A stretch of 64,000 bases of DNA from JANPBY01 sp963851405 (GTDB taxonomy: Bacteria; Actinomycetota; Actinomycetes; DATJPE01), in the NCBI GenBank assembly GCA_963851405.1, contig CAWKPB010000001.1:372001-436000 (forward strand). Direction: 5' to 3'. Every line of letters starts with the position of its first letter. Position 1 is the stretch's first letter. The notes below the pieces were generated by a model that did not search any database, was not told the DNA's origin, and was given only the letters and a program-made list of their open reading frames with translations. Below, piece by piece: positions 24,025 to 32,765 of this stretch. The position numbers were made by a program, and so were the translations under genes.

Positions 24025-25755
24025 CTAGTCGCAGACGGCACCGTAGGCCGCCGAGCCGACCAACCGGGCGTACTTGGCGAGTACCCCACGGGTGTAGCGA
24101 GGCGGCAGCGGCGCCCAGCCCACCCTGCGGCGAGCGAGTTCGTCGTCGGGCACCAGCAGATCCAATGTCCGAGCCGTGAGATCGACTCGGATGGCGTCAC
24201 CGTCGCAGACCAGGGCGATGGGGCCGCCGTCGGTGGCCTCTGGGGCGACATGCCCGATACACAATCCGGTGGTTCCCCCTGAGAACCGACCATCGGTGAT
24301 CAAAAGCACCTCGGCGCCAAGCCCGGCGCCCTTGATCGCTCCGGTAATCGCAAGCATCTCGCGCATGCCGGGGCCGCCCTTTGGCCCCTCGTAGCGGATG
24401 ACGACCACGTCGCCAGCCTCGACGAGTCCCGCCTCCAACGCGTCCATCGCCGACCGCTCGCGCTCGAAGACCCTGGCCGTCCCCTCGAAAGTGTCCCGGT
24501 TGAACCCCGCCGACTTCACCACCGCGCCTTCAGGAGCCAGTGATCCGCGGAGAACCGTCAGCCCTCCGGTCGAATGGATGGGATCAGCCATCGCGCGAAT
24601 GATGTCTCCATCCGGGTCCGGCGGACCGATGACAGCCAGGTTCTCTCCCACGGTCCGTCCGGTCACGGTCAGCGCATCCCCATGGAGCAGGCCGGCATCC
24701 AGGAGAGCCTTCATGACCACCGGGATCCCGCCGATGCGGTCGACGTCGGTCATGACGTAGCGCCCAAAGGGCTTCACATCGGCCAAGTGGGGAACCCGGT
24801 CGCCAATGACGTTGAAGTCATCGAGACTCAAATCGACCTCCGCCTCGTGGGCGATGGCCAACAGATGCAGAACGGCATTCGTCGACCCCCCGAGGGCCAT
24901 GACGACCGCGATGGCGTTCTCGAACGCCTCGCGGGTCATGATGTCGCGGGCCGTGATGCCCCGCGCGATCATCCCCACGACGGCCTCCCCCGAGCGTCGC
25001 GCAAAGCCATCACGACGCCTGTCCGTGGCTGGCGGAGCGGCCGATCCAGGCAGGGACATCCCCAACGCCTCGGCCGCCGAGGCCATCGTGTTTGCGGTGT
25101 ACATGCCACCGCAAGCCCCTTCGCCCGGACAGATCGCGCGTTCGATCAGGTCCACATCCTCGCGGCTGATCAGCCCGCGCGCGCAGGCGCCGACCGCCTC
25201 GAAAGCGTCGATGATCGTCACTTCCCGACTGGAACCGTCGGTGAGTGTGACGCGGCCCGGCAGGATCGAGCCCGCGTAGAGAAACACCGCGGCCAGGTCG
25301 AGCCGCGCGGCGGCCATAAGCATCCCGGGCAGCGACTTGTCACAGCCGGCGAGCAGCACCGATCCGTCCAGTCGCTCGGCCTGCATCACTGTTTCTACCG
25401 AGTCAGCGATAACTTCGCGAGAAACCAGAGAGAAGTGCATCCCTTCGTGACCCATCGAGATCCCGTCCGACACCGAAATGGTGCCGAACTCCAGCGGGTA
25501 TCCCCCCGCCGCATGGACCCCGTCCTTGGCTGAGTCGGCGAGCCGGTCCAGGCTCAGATTGCACGGAGTGATCTCGTTCCAGGACGAGGCGACGCCGATC
25601 TGCGGTTTGGCGAAGTCCTCGTCGTCCATGCCCACGGCTCGCAGCATTCCGCGGGCTGCTGCACGCTCAAGCCCGTCAGTCACATCTGTGCTACGGGGCT
25701 TCATGGTGGAACCAGCGGACTCCGGAGCGACGCGATCAGCGGGAGATGGACTCAT
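24025..25755 (-). CDS. ilvD: Dihydroxy-acid dehydratase
   Basis: A 576-residue Fe-S dehydratase that makes the 2-oxo acids for valine and isoleucine. Cluster Cys residues are in AGCDKSLPGM and CPGEGACGGMYTANTM. The N-terminus (RSTDVTDGLERAAARGMLRA) marks the shorter, widespread actinobacterial form. ATG 25755 and ATG 25704 are both possible starts; neither has a strong ribosome site. The upstream 2-hydroxyacid dehydrogenase ends 10 bases before, so they are probably co-transcribed. It has no leader peptide of its own. Confidence 0.95.
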   Translation of the reverse strand: MSPSPADRVAPESAGSTMKPRSTDVTDGLERAAARGMLRAVGMDDEDFAKPQIGVASSWNEITPCNLSLDRLADSAKDGVHAAGGYPLEFGTISVSDGISMGHEGMHFSLVSREVIADSVETVMQAERLDGSVLLAGCDKSLPGMLMAAARLDLAAVFLYAGSILPGRVTLTDGSSREVTIIDAFEAVGACARGLISREDVDLIERAICPGEGACGGMYTANTMASAAEALGMSLPGSAAPPATDRRRDGFARRSGEAVVGMIARGITARDIMTREAFENAIAVVMALGGSTNAVLHLLAIAHEAEVDLSLDDFNVIGDRVPHLADVKPFGRYVMTDVDRIGGIPVVMKALLDAGLLHGDALTVTGRTVGENLAVIGPPDPDGDIIRAMADPIHSTGGLTVLRGSLAPEGAVVKSAGFNRDTFEGTARVFERERSAMDALEAGLVEAGDVVVIRYEGPKGGPGMREMLAITGAIKGAGLGAEVLLITDGRFSGGTTGLCIGHVAPEATDGGPIALVCDGDAIRVDLTARTLDLLVPDDELARRRVGWAPLPPRYTRGVLAKYARLVGSAAYGAVCD

Positions 25756-25765
25756 AACCCCGAGC

Positions 25766-26716
25766 CTAGGCCGACGCAGACTCCGCCGCCGGACGGGTCA
25801 TCACGTAGCTGAGTGGTTCTCCTTGCGCATACCGACGCAACTGCTCGGCCACTAGCGCTCGCGCTCGCGGGAGAAAAGCCGAGGTATTGCCCCCGACGTG
25901 CGGGCTGATCAGCACGTTGGGCAGGGACCACAGGGCGTGATCCACCGGCAGCGGCTCGGGGTCGGTCACGTCCAACGCGGCGCTAAGCCGACCGGTAGAG
26001 CACGCGGTCACCAACGCTTCGGTGTCCACCACTGGACCGCGCGCCGCGTTGATCAACAGGGCGCCGTCTTGCATCGCCGCCAGAAACTCCCGATCGACCA
26101 GACCCCTGGTCTCATGGGTCAAAGGCACCGTGAGGATCACGACGTCGGCCTGCGGGAGCAGCTCTCGCAGCGAATCCCATCCGTGAACCCCGCCCGCGCC
26201 CTCGACATCCCCGCCCCGGGGGGAACGAGCGACGCGCGTCAGCTCGACCTCGAAGCCGGCTAGGCGCCGCTCGACGGCAGCGCCGACGGAGCCGTACCCG
26301 ATCAGCAGGACCCGCTTGTCGGCCAGCGCCTCGCGTCTGGCAGACCGCCATTCCCCCCGGTCCTGACCGCGAACGAAGTCCGGAAATCCGCGCAGCGCGG
26401 CGATGGCCAGACCCACGACAAGCTCCGCCGTCGATGCGTCGTGAACCCCTCGAGCGTTGCACAAAACGACCCCATCCGGGAGGTGCTCCCAGACGTTGTC
26501 CACCCCAGCCGTCAGAGTTTGGACAACCTCAAGCTCGGGCATTGTCCCCAGCACTGCCAGTGTCTGCTCGTCGCCCATGTACCGCGGTACGTAGAAGGTC
26601 GTCTCCGCAAGCCAGGAGGGCTGGGGTCCGATGCCCTCCCACGAGCGCACCTCCACGTCACCTCGGACAACTTCTAGGAACTCAAGATCGAGGAACGGGA
26701 CGACTGCGAGGCGCAC
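25766..26716 (-). CDS. D-isomer-specific 2-hydroxyacid dehydrogenase
   Basis: A 316-residue NAD(P)-dependent dehydrogenase. The nucleotide motif is LLIGYGSVG (about 141-149). Catalytic residues sit in INAARGPVVDTEAL (Arg), the DVTDPEP region (Glu) and SPHVGG (His). It reduces a 2-oxo acid or oxidises a D-2-hydroxy acid; the substrate is not evident, though its link to ilvD hints at branched-chain 2-oxo acids. I chose the GTG at 26716 (MRLAVVPFLD) because a TAGCGT box lies eight bases before it, fitting a leaderless message; the frame continues further upstream without a better start. Confidence 0.85.
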   Translation of the reverse strand: MRLAVVPFLDLEFLEVVRGDVEVRSWEGIGPQPSWLAETTFYVPRYMGDEQTLAVLGTMPELEVVQTLTAGVDNVWEHLPDGVVLCNARGVHDASTAELVVGLAIAALRGFPDFVRGQDRGEWRSARREALADKRVLLIGYGSVGAAVERRLAGFEVELTRVARSPRGGDVEGAGGVHGWDSLRELLPQADVVILTVPLTHETRGLVDREFLAAMQDGALLINAARGPVVDTEALVTACSTGRLSAALDVTDPEPLPVDHALWSLPNVLISPHVGGNTSAFLPRARALVAEQLRRYAQGEPLSYVMTRPAAESASA

Positions 26717-26724
26717 GTGGAAGG

Positions 26725-26730
26725 ACGCTA
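26725..26730 (-). promoter_or_regulatory. Leaderless-type -10 box before the 2-hydroxyacid dehydrogenase
   Basis: The minus strand reads TAGCGT eight bases before the GTG, the same hexamer as before the FAH gene. No clear -35. Confidence 0.35.
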
Positions 26731-26860
26731 CCGGGTGTGCAGGCACCAGCCGCGGGGACCGGCCAACGACGCGACATCTCGCCACCGTGACATACCGTCA
26801 GACGATGACCGGCACGCTGCCCTCACGCAGTCCACGATTTCGCGCACCGAGCTGCCCGTG

Positions 26861-28036
26861 ATGACCCATCGCTCACGACCTGGAGGCTCCGGCGCGCTGG
26901 CCGTAGCCGTGGTGCTTGCAGCGGTGACCGCCTGCTCGAACGCTAACCCGAGTGCCGATGCGAGTTCCGCGCTCCCAGACCCGTCGGCGAGCCTGTCCCA
27001 GTCAGGTACCCCGCCAGCCGCAAGCCCCGCACCCAGCGACGCTCTTGGCGCGCTGGGCATGAGGCAGGAGGTGTCGGTCGCCCGCACGGTCGCCACCGAC
27101 CTTGCGGTGCCATGGGGCGTCGCGTTCATCCCCGAGGGCGGCCGCGCCGCGCTCGTCGCAGAGCGGGACTCCGGCCGCATTCTGCGGGTGACCAGCACCG
27201 GCCGCCCCACGGTCCTGGGCACAGTCCCAGGCGTCCAGCACGGCGGCGAAGGCGGGCTCCTCGGTCTGGCCATCGACCCGAACGCCCCCGACCAGGTCAA
27301 CGCCTACCTGACCTCGGTCGAAGGTGATAACCGGATCGTACGGATGCCGTACACGCGGACCAGCCTGGGTTCTCCGACGACAGTCTTGACCGGCATCCCG
27401 AGCGGGCCGATCCACAACGGGGGACGGATCCTTTTCGGTCCCGATGGCCTTCTCTACGTGGGCACTGGCGAGTCCGGCCTGCGCGACCTTGCCCAGGACA
27501 AGACCTCACTGGGCGGCAAAATCCTGCGCATCACCCCTAGTGGGAAGGTCCCTGACGACAACCCGTTCCGCAACTCGCCCATCTGGTCCCTTGGTCACCG
27601 CAATGTGCAGGGGCTGGCCTTTGACTCGCGGGGGCACCTGTGGGCCTCGGAGTTCGGGCAGGACACCTGGGACGAACTCAACCGGATCCGCAAGGGCGGC
27701 AACTACGGGTGGCCGCTGGTCGAGGGCCTGGCCAACCAGGCGCCGTTCTTCGATCCCTTCGTGGTGTGGCGACCAGACGTCGCCTCGCCCAGCGGCCTGG
27801 CGATCGTTCACGACGTGGCGTACCTAGCCGGCCTGCGTGGTGCCCGCCTGTGGCAGGTCCCGCTCGTTGGGCCGAGCCGAGGCGACGCCGAAGCTCTGTT
27901 GGTGAACAAATTCGGGCGGCTGCGCAGCCTCGCGGTGACGGACGCGGGAGACCTGTGGCTGGCCACCAGCAACCGTGACGGGCGCGGAAGCCCCGCACCG
28001 AGTGACGATCGAATCCTGCTGCTGCGGCTCCGCTGA
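26861..28036 (+). CDS. PQQ-dependent aldose sugar dehydrogenase-like lipoprotein
   Basis: A 391-residue protein with a lipoprotein signal (lipobox-like AAVTAC, Cys about residue 26), a Ser/Pro-rich spacer and a GSDH/YliI-type six-bladed propeller. Family signatures include PWGVAFIPEGG, HGGEGGLLGLAIDPN, HNGGRILFGPDGLLYVGTG, GHRNVQGLAFD and GGNYGWPLVEG. Relatives oxidise aldoses at C1 using PQQ outside the membrane; PQQ use here is inferred. The ATG at 26861 gives the clean signal sequence; the frame is open further upstream without one. It is convergent with the Asp-box protein nine bases away. Confidence 0.88.
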   Translation: MTHRSRPGGSGALAVAVVLAAVTACSNANPSADASSALPDPSASLSQSGTPPAASPAPSDALGALGMRQEVSVARTVATDLAVPWGVAFIPEGGRAALVAERDSGRILRVTSTGRPTVLGTVPGVQHGGEGGLLGLAIDPNAPDQVNAYLTSVEGDNRIVRMPYTRTSLGSPTTVLTGIPSGPIHNGGRILFGPDGLLYVGTGESGLRDLAQDKTSLGGKILRITPSGKVPDDNPFRNSPIWSLGHRNVQGLAFDSRGHLWASEFGQDTWDELNRIRKGGNYGWPLVEGLANQAPFFDPFVVWRPDVASPSGLAIVHDVAYLAGLRGARLWQVPLVGPSRGDAEALLVNKFGRLRSLAVTDAGDLWLATSNRDGRGSPAPSDDRILLLRLR

Positions 28037-28045
28037 TCAGATCCG

Positions 28046-29125
28046 TCAAGTTGTAGCGGCGCGCACGCAGAGCACATCGGGAAGATGCCGAGCGATTTCC
28101 ACCCAGGACTCACCTTCGTCTGCGCTGCCGAACACGCTGCCATCTCGGCCGCCCAGATACAGGCCGGCCGGATCGCCTCCGTCGGACGTGAAAGCGTCTC
28201 GCAAGACGGTCGCGTAGAAAACCTCGGGCAGCCCGTGGGACGCACTCGACCAGTGCGCCCCGGCATCCTCGGTGCGCCAGACCTGGAGGCGTCCCGCCGG
28301 CGGAGTGCGGTCGCGATCGGCCATCAGGGGCACCACGTACGCCGTTCCGGACCTGCTGGGGTGGGCCACGACCGGGAAACCGAAGTCAGCCGGCAGCCCC
28401 TCCGCTGACGGCTCCCACGTGGCCCCATCATCATTCGAGACGTAGACACCACCATGGTTTTGGGCATACAGGCGACGCGGGTCACCAGCATCGCGGGCGA
28501 CCTTGTGCACGCACTGCCCGTATTCGGGCCTGGTGTCAGGGAAGAACCAGGCGTGGATCCCGTGGTTGGTGGGTCTCCAACTGACTCCGCGATCATCGGT
28601 GACATACACCCCACCCGTGGACATCGCGACAATCACCCGATCGTCGTCGACCGGGTCGGGGAGGATCGTGTGCACCGCCTGACCCCCGTAACCTGGGGCC
28701 CAGGTCGGTCGATGAGGGTGATCCCACAAACCGTCGACCAACGAGTACGACTCTCCCCCGTCCTCGCTGCGCCACAGCGCGCTTGGCTGGCTGCCTGCCC
28801 ACACGACGTCGGGGCGGCCCTGCGTATCCGGTGTGATCTGCCACAGCGCCTCCAGCGAGGCCCCCGAGCCCTCCGGGAAACGGACCGCACCACCCGGCGT
28901 CTCCTGCCACGACCTCCCGCGATCATCCGACCAGGACACGGTGGGTCCCCAGTGCTCGCTGGTGGCTCCGACCAGGAACCGCGGCGTCGGGCGTCGTGTA
29001 TCGATGGCGCAGGCTGAGACGGCCTGCATCGGGAAATGAGGGCCAGTTAGATCCCAGGCATGCCGGTCATTGGAGTGCGCGATCCACAGGCCCTTTTTCG
29101 TGCCGATCAGCAAGGTGCTCTCCAT
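28046..29125 (-). CDS. Asp-box (BNR/sialidase-like) propeller, cytoplasmic
   Basis: A 359-residue protein of the WD40/YVTN/BNR propeller type. Six Asp boxes of the form S-x-D-x-G-x-S-W are visible (SDDRGRSW, SEDGGESY, TDDRGVSW, SNDDGATW, TEDAGAHW, SADEGESW). Sialidases share this fold, but no arginine triad is evident, so a sugar hydrolase function is not supported. No signal peptide. Start taken at ATG 29125 (MESTLLIGTKKGLW); an ATG seven codons earlier is possible and neither has a ribosome site. Function unknown. Confidence 0.8.
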   Translation of the reverse strand: MESTLLIGTKKGLWIAHSNDRHAWDLTGPHFPMQAVSACAIDTRRPTPRFLVGATSEHWGPTVSWSDDRGRSWQETPGGAVRFPEGSGASLEALWQITPDTQGRPDVVWAGSQPSALWRSEDGGESYSLVDGLWDHPHRPTWAPGYGGQAVHTILPDPVDDDRVIVAMSTGGVYVTDDRGVSWRPTNHGIHAWFFPDTRPEYGQCVHKVARDAGDPRRLYAQNHGGVYVSNDDGATWEPSAEGLPADFGFPVVAHPSRSGTAYVVPLMADRDRTPPAGRLQVWRTEDAGAHWSSASHGLPEVFYATVLRDAFTSDGGDPAGLYLGGRDGSVFGSADEGESWVEIARHLPDVLCVRAATT

Positions 29126-29278
29126 GAGCCGATCATGCTGGCTCATGTGGCGAGGCGGAAGCCCTTCGGCTAAGCCAGCTGGTCGATCAGGGGAATGCCC
29201 GAACCCTCGCCATCGTTGGGCCTGGCGGCCCCGCGCAGCAGCCGCGACGCCCCCTCCCCTCCAGCCAACGGAGCACTC

Positions 29279-30790
29279 ATGGCTCTCACATCCTCCTCGT
29301 CGAGCGACGCGGCCGACCCGCGCACCGCCGAGACCCCAGCCCCCGAACCTCCCGATCCAAGGCGTTGGCGCGCGCTCATGGTCATCGCGATCGCCCAGCT
29401 CATGATCATTCTCGACGCCTCGATCGTGAACATCGCGCTGCCGTCGGCTCAACGCGAACTGGGGATCACCGACGTCAACCGCCAGTGGGTGGTCACGGCC
29501 TACACCCTCGCTTTCGGTGGCCTGCTGCTGCTTGGAGGCCGCATTGCGGACTACTCCGGGCGAAAGAAGATGTTCATTGTGGGCCTGCTCGGGTTCGCCG
29601 GGGCGTCTGCCTTGGGTGGGTTCGCCCAGACGGAGGCCACCTTGTTCGGCGCGCGGGCACTCCAAGGGGCCTTTGCTGCGCTCCTAGCACCTGCGGCGTT
29701 GTCGATCATCACGGTGACCTTCACCGAGTCCAAGGAACGCGCGCGTGCTTTCGGCGTTTACGGAGCCATCTCGGGGGGCGGCGCTGCCATCGGGCTCGTC
29801 GTGGGGGGAATGCTCACCGAGTACGCATCCTGGCGCTGGTGTCTGCTCGTTAACGTGCCGATCGCCATCATCGCGGCCGCCCTCGCGGTGCCCTACGTGC
29901 GGGAGAGTCGGGCCCACGGAGACACCCGTTACGACGTGCCAGGGGCCATCACTGTGACCGTCGGTTTGGTTGCGCTCGTGTTTGGACTCACCAAAGCTGG
30001 GACTCCAGGCGACGGCTGGACCGCCTCGATCACCTTGCTGAGCTTCGCACTCGCCGCCGTTCTCCTTGTCTCGTTTGTGCTCATCGAACAACGGACCAGT
30101 CACCCACTGCTGCCCCTTCGGGTGGTCACCGAGCGGAACCGGGGCGGTTCCTACTCCGCCATGTTCCTCACGGCGGCCGGCTTGTTCGGGATGTTCTTGT
30201 TCCTGACGTTCTACTTCCAGGGCACGCTTGGCTACTCGCCACTGAGATCAGGATTCGCCTTCCTCCCGTTCTCAGCCGGAATCATCGTGAGTGCCGGCAT
30301 CGCCAGCCAGCTGCTCCCGCGGCTGGGCCCAAAGTGGCTGGCTACCGGAGGTGCCGTGGCCGCCGCCTTTGGCATGGCTTGGTTGACCCAGATCACCCCC
30401 ACGTCCGCGTACGTCACGAGCGTCCTACCCGCAATCGTGGTCATGAGCCTCGGTATGGGCTTCGTCTTCGTTCCTCTCTCGGCAACGGCGCTCTTCGGCG
30501 TGAGGGACCACGATGCCGGCGTTGCCTCCGCGGTGCTCAACAGTGCACAACAGATCGGCGGCTCACTCGGAACCGCGTTGCTCAACACGATCGCAGCAAC
30601 AGCCACCGCCAGCTACCTCGTGGCCAACGCTGGCCCCGAGTCGCTCCCGGATGCCCTGGTCACCGGCTACACCACGGCCTTCTGGGTCAGCGCCGGCCTT
30701 CTTTTGGCGGCGGCACTTGTCGTCGCTGTGACTCTGACGGCAACCAAGCATTCGCTGGCCCAGCACGACGTGGGAGCGCCCGCCCCCTGA
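29279..30790 (+). CDS. MFS drug exporter, DHA2 (14-helix) type
   Basis: A 503-residue proton-coupled exporter. After a 40-residue cytoplasmic N-terminus come motifs of the DHA2 family: LDASIVNIALP in helix 1, GGRIADYSGRKKMF (motif A) between helices 2 and 3, and a motif-C stretch GAISGGGAAIGLVVGG in helix 5. Some 14 hydrophobic segments can be counted. The ATG at 29279 has ACGGAG six bases upstream. Likely role: efflux of a toxic compound or drug. No adjacent regulator. Confidence 0.9.
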   Translation: MALTSSSSSDAADPRTAETPAPEPPDPRRWRALMVIAIAQLMIILDASIVNIALPSAQRELGITDVNRQWVVTAYTLAFGGLLLLGGRIADYSGRKKMFIVGLLGFAGASALGGFAQTEATLFGARALQGAFAALLAPAALSIITVTFTESKERARAFGVYGAISGGGAAIGLVVGGMLTEYASWRWCLLVNVPIAIIAAALAVPYVRESRAHGDTRYDVPGAITVTVGLVALVFGLTKAGTPGDGWTASITLLSFALAAVLLVSFVLIEQRTSHPLLPLRVVTERNRGGSYSAMFLTAAGLFGMFLFLTFYFQGTLGYSPLRSGFAFLPFSAGIIVSAGIASQLLPRLGPKWLATGGAVAAAFGMAWLTQITPTSAYVTSVLPAIVVMSLGMGFVFVPLSATALFGVRDHDAGVASAVLNSAQQIGGSLGTALLNTIAATATASYLVANAGPESLPDALVTGYTTAFWVSAGLLLAAALVVAVTLTATKHSLAQHDVGAPAP

Positions 30791-30854
30791 GTGCGTCGTG
30801 CTGGGTTAGCCGGAAGGCACCGCACTGCCTTGGCACTGAAGGCAGACTCGCTGC

Positions 30855-31241
30855 ATGAACCTGCGCTGGGATGCCGTTGTCATCGACTGCGATGACCCGG
30901 AGAAGATGGCCACCTTCTGGTGCGCGCTGCTCGGCGTATCAATCCGCGGCCGTTGGGAACAGTACGTAGGTCTGCAGCCGCAAACCCCCGGGCAGCCACG
31001 CGTGGTGCTCCAGCGCACCGCAGACCCTCGACCGGCCAAGAACACCATCCACCTCGACCTTCATGTCGAAGGGCCTCGCGCGCTGGAGGCGGCGACCAAA
31101 CGCGCGGTCGGTCTGGGCGCCACGATCGAGTCGGTCCATGACGTGGACGCCGCGTCCTGGACGACCCTGGCTGATCCGGAGGGGAACCTGTTTTGTCTGG
31201 TCGCCGATCCTGAGCTGCCTTCGACGACTTGGCCCGAGTGA
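30855..31241 (+). CDS. VOC-fold (glyoxalase-like) protein
   Basis: A 128-residue single-domain protein of the vicinal oxygen chelate fold, with the typical beginning DAVVIDCDDPEKMATFWCALLG and ending LADPEGNLFCLV. His in IHLDLHV could bind metal. Proteins of this subfamily bind or modify small molecules, including some resistance proteins; the substrate is unknown. It follows the exporter by 64 bases in the same direction, so a joint detoxification role is possible but speculative. Confidence 0.82.
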   Translation: MNLRWDAVVIDCDDPEKMATFWCALLGVSIRGRWEQYVGLQPQTPGQPRVVLQRTADPRPAKNTIHLDLHVEGPRALEAATKRAVGLGATIESVHDVDAASWTTLADPEGNLFCLVADPELPSTTWPE

Positions 31242-31247
31242 GCCCCG

Positions 31248-32765
31248 TCAGTCGCTGCCAGGAACGAGCTTCTCGATCAACAGCTCCCGAACGCGGCCGG
31301 CGTCTGCCTGACCCTTCGTTGATTGCATCACGGCTCCGACCAGGGCTCCGACCGCCGCCACCTTGCCCTCGCGTACCTTCTGCGCGGCGTCCGGCTGCGC
31401 GGCGATCGCCTCATCCACAGCGGCGCCAAGTGCCCCCTCGTCGGAGACGATCTGAAGTCCCCGGCCGGACACGACATCGTCGGGCGACCCTTCGCCCGCA
31501 AGCACACCTTCCAAGGCGGAGCGGGCCAATTTGTCGTTGAGCGCTCCCTCGTCGACAAGAGCCACGACCCGCGCCACATCAGCGGCCGTGACGGCCAACT
31601 CATCCAAGCTCCGGCCCTGCTCGTTAGCCGTCCTGGCCAGCTCGCCCATCCACCACTTTCGGGCGCCCGCCGCTGAAGCCCCGGCGGCGACCGTCTCCAC
31701 GATCAACCGATCAGCACCGGCATTCACCACGTCCCTCATCTCGAGGTCGGTGAAACCCCACTCGGCCTGCAACCGGGCTCGCCGCTCCGCCGGAGGTTCG
31801 GGAAGCGTCGCGGCCAACTGAGCGATGAACTCCGGCGAGGGGGCCACCGGCACTAGGTCCGGCTCGGGAAAGTACCGATAGTCGTCCGCATCCGACTTGA
31901 CCCGGCCCGACGTGGTCACCCCGGAGTCCTCGTGGAAATGCCGCGTCTCCTGCACGACGGGGACACCAGCAACCAAGAGCCCTGCATGCCGCCCAACCTC
32001 GAAGCGGACCGCCTGCTCCACAGAGCGCAAGGAGTTGACGTTCTTGGTTTCAGACCGAGTGCCTAGCGCAGCGCTCGGGGAATCGCGCAGCGAAAGGTTG
32101 ACGTCGCAGCGCAACGATCCCTGCTCCATCCGAACGTCGGATACGTCCAAGGCCTTCAACAATTCGCGAAGCGTCTCCACGTAAGCCTTAGCCACCTGCG
32201 GAGCCCTGGATCCGGCCCCTTCAATCGGCTTGGTGACGATCTCGATGAGCGGGATACCCGCCCGGTTGTAGTCGACCAGGCTGTGAACGGCGCCGTGGAT
32301 CCGTCCCGTCGACCCACCGACGTGCAGGGACTTACCCGTGTCTTCCTCCATATGGGCCCGCTCGATCTGGATCCGGAAGGGTCGCCCTTCCACCTCAACG
32401 TCCAAGTAGCCGTCGTGGGCGATGGGTTCGTCGTACTGAGAGGTCTGGAAGTTCTTGGGCATGTCCGGGTAGAAGTAGTTCTTGCGAGCGAACCGGCTCC
32501 AAGGGGCGATGGCGCAATTCAGAGCCAGGCCGATCCGAATGGCCGACTCCACTGCGACGGCGTTGACCACCGGAAGCGCCCCGGGCAATCCCAAGCAGAC
32601 CGGACAGGTCTGCGTGTTGGGCGGAGCCCCGAATTCCGTGGCGCACCCGCAGAACATCTTGGTCGCAGTCGATAGCTCGACGTGGACCTCCAACCCCAGG
32701 ACCGGATCGAAGCGGGCGACCGCGTCGTCGTAGTCCAGTGGCGCTGCCTCGCCAGCGACCGTCAT
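31248..32765 (-). CDS. gatB: Asp/Glu-tRNA amidotransferase subunit B
   Basis: A 505-residue subunit that binds and phosphorylates mischarged Glu-tRNA-Gln and Asp-tRNA-Asn. The N-terminal cradle starts PVLGLEVHVELST and has the zinc-type FCGC...CPVCLGLPG cysteines. The C-terminal helical YqeY-like domain binds tRNA. ATG 32765 overlaps the gatA stop by four bases (ATGA), so I reject the earlier in-frame start. Last gene of gatCAB. Confidence 0.96.
   Translation of the reverse strand: MTVAGEAAPLDYDDAVARFDPVLGLEVHVELSTATKMFCGCATEFGAPPNTQTCPVCLGLPGALPVVNAVAVESAIRIGLALNCAIAPWSRFARKNYFYPDMPKNFQTSQYDEPIAHDGYLDVEVEGRPFRIQIERAHMEEDTGKSLHVGGSTGRIHGAVHSLVDYNRAGIPLIEIVTKPIEGAGSRAPQVAKAYVETLRELLKALDVSDVRMEQGSLRCDVNLSLRDSPSAALGTRSETKNVNSLRSVEQAVRFEVGRHAGLLVAGVPVVQETRHFHEDSGVTTSGRVKSDADDYRYFPEPDLVPVAPSPEFIAQLAATLPEPPAERRARLQAEWGFTDLEMRDVVNAGADRLIVETVAAGASAAGARKWWMGELARTANEQGRSLDELAVTAADVARVVALVDEGALNDKLARSALEGVLAGEGSPDDVVSGRGLQIVSDEGALGAAVDEAIAAQPDAAQKVREGKVAAVGALVGAVMQSTKGQADAGRVRELLIEKLVPGSD

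Noticed and set aside
5152..26796. The shared 10-mer GTGACATACC upstream of cimA (5152-5161) and of the 2-hydroxyacid dehydrogenase (26787-26796)
   Set aside because: A near copy occurs inside the coding region around 28600, so it is not specific to amino acid promoters and 10-mers recur by chance in 64 kb.
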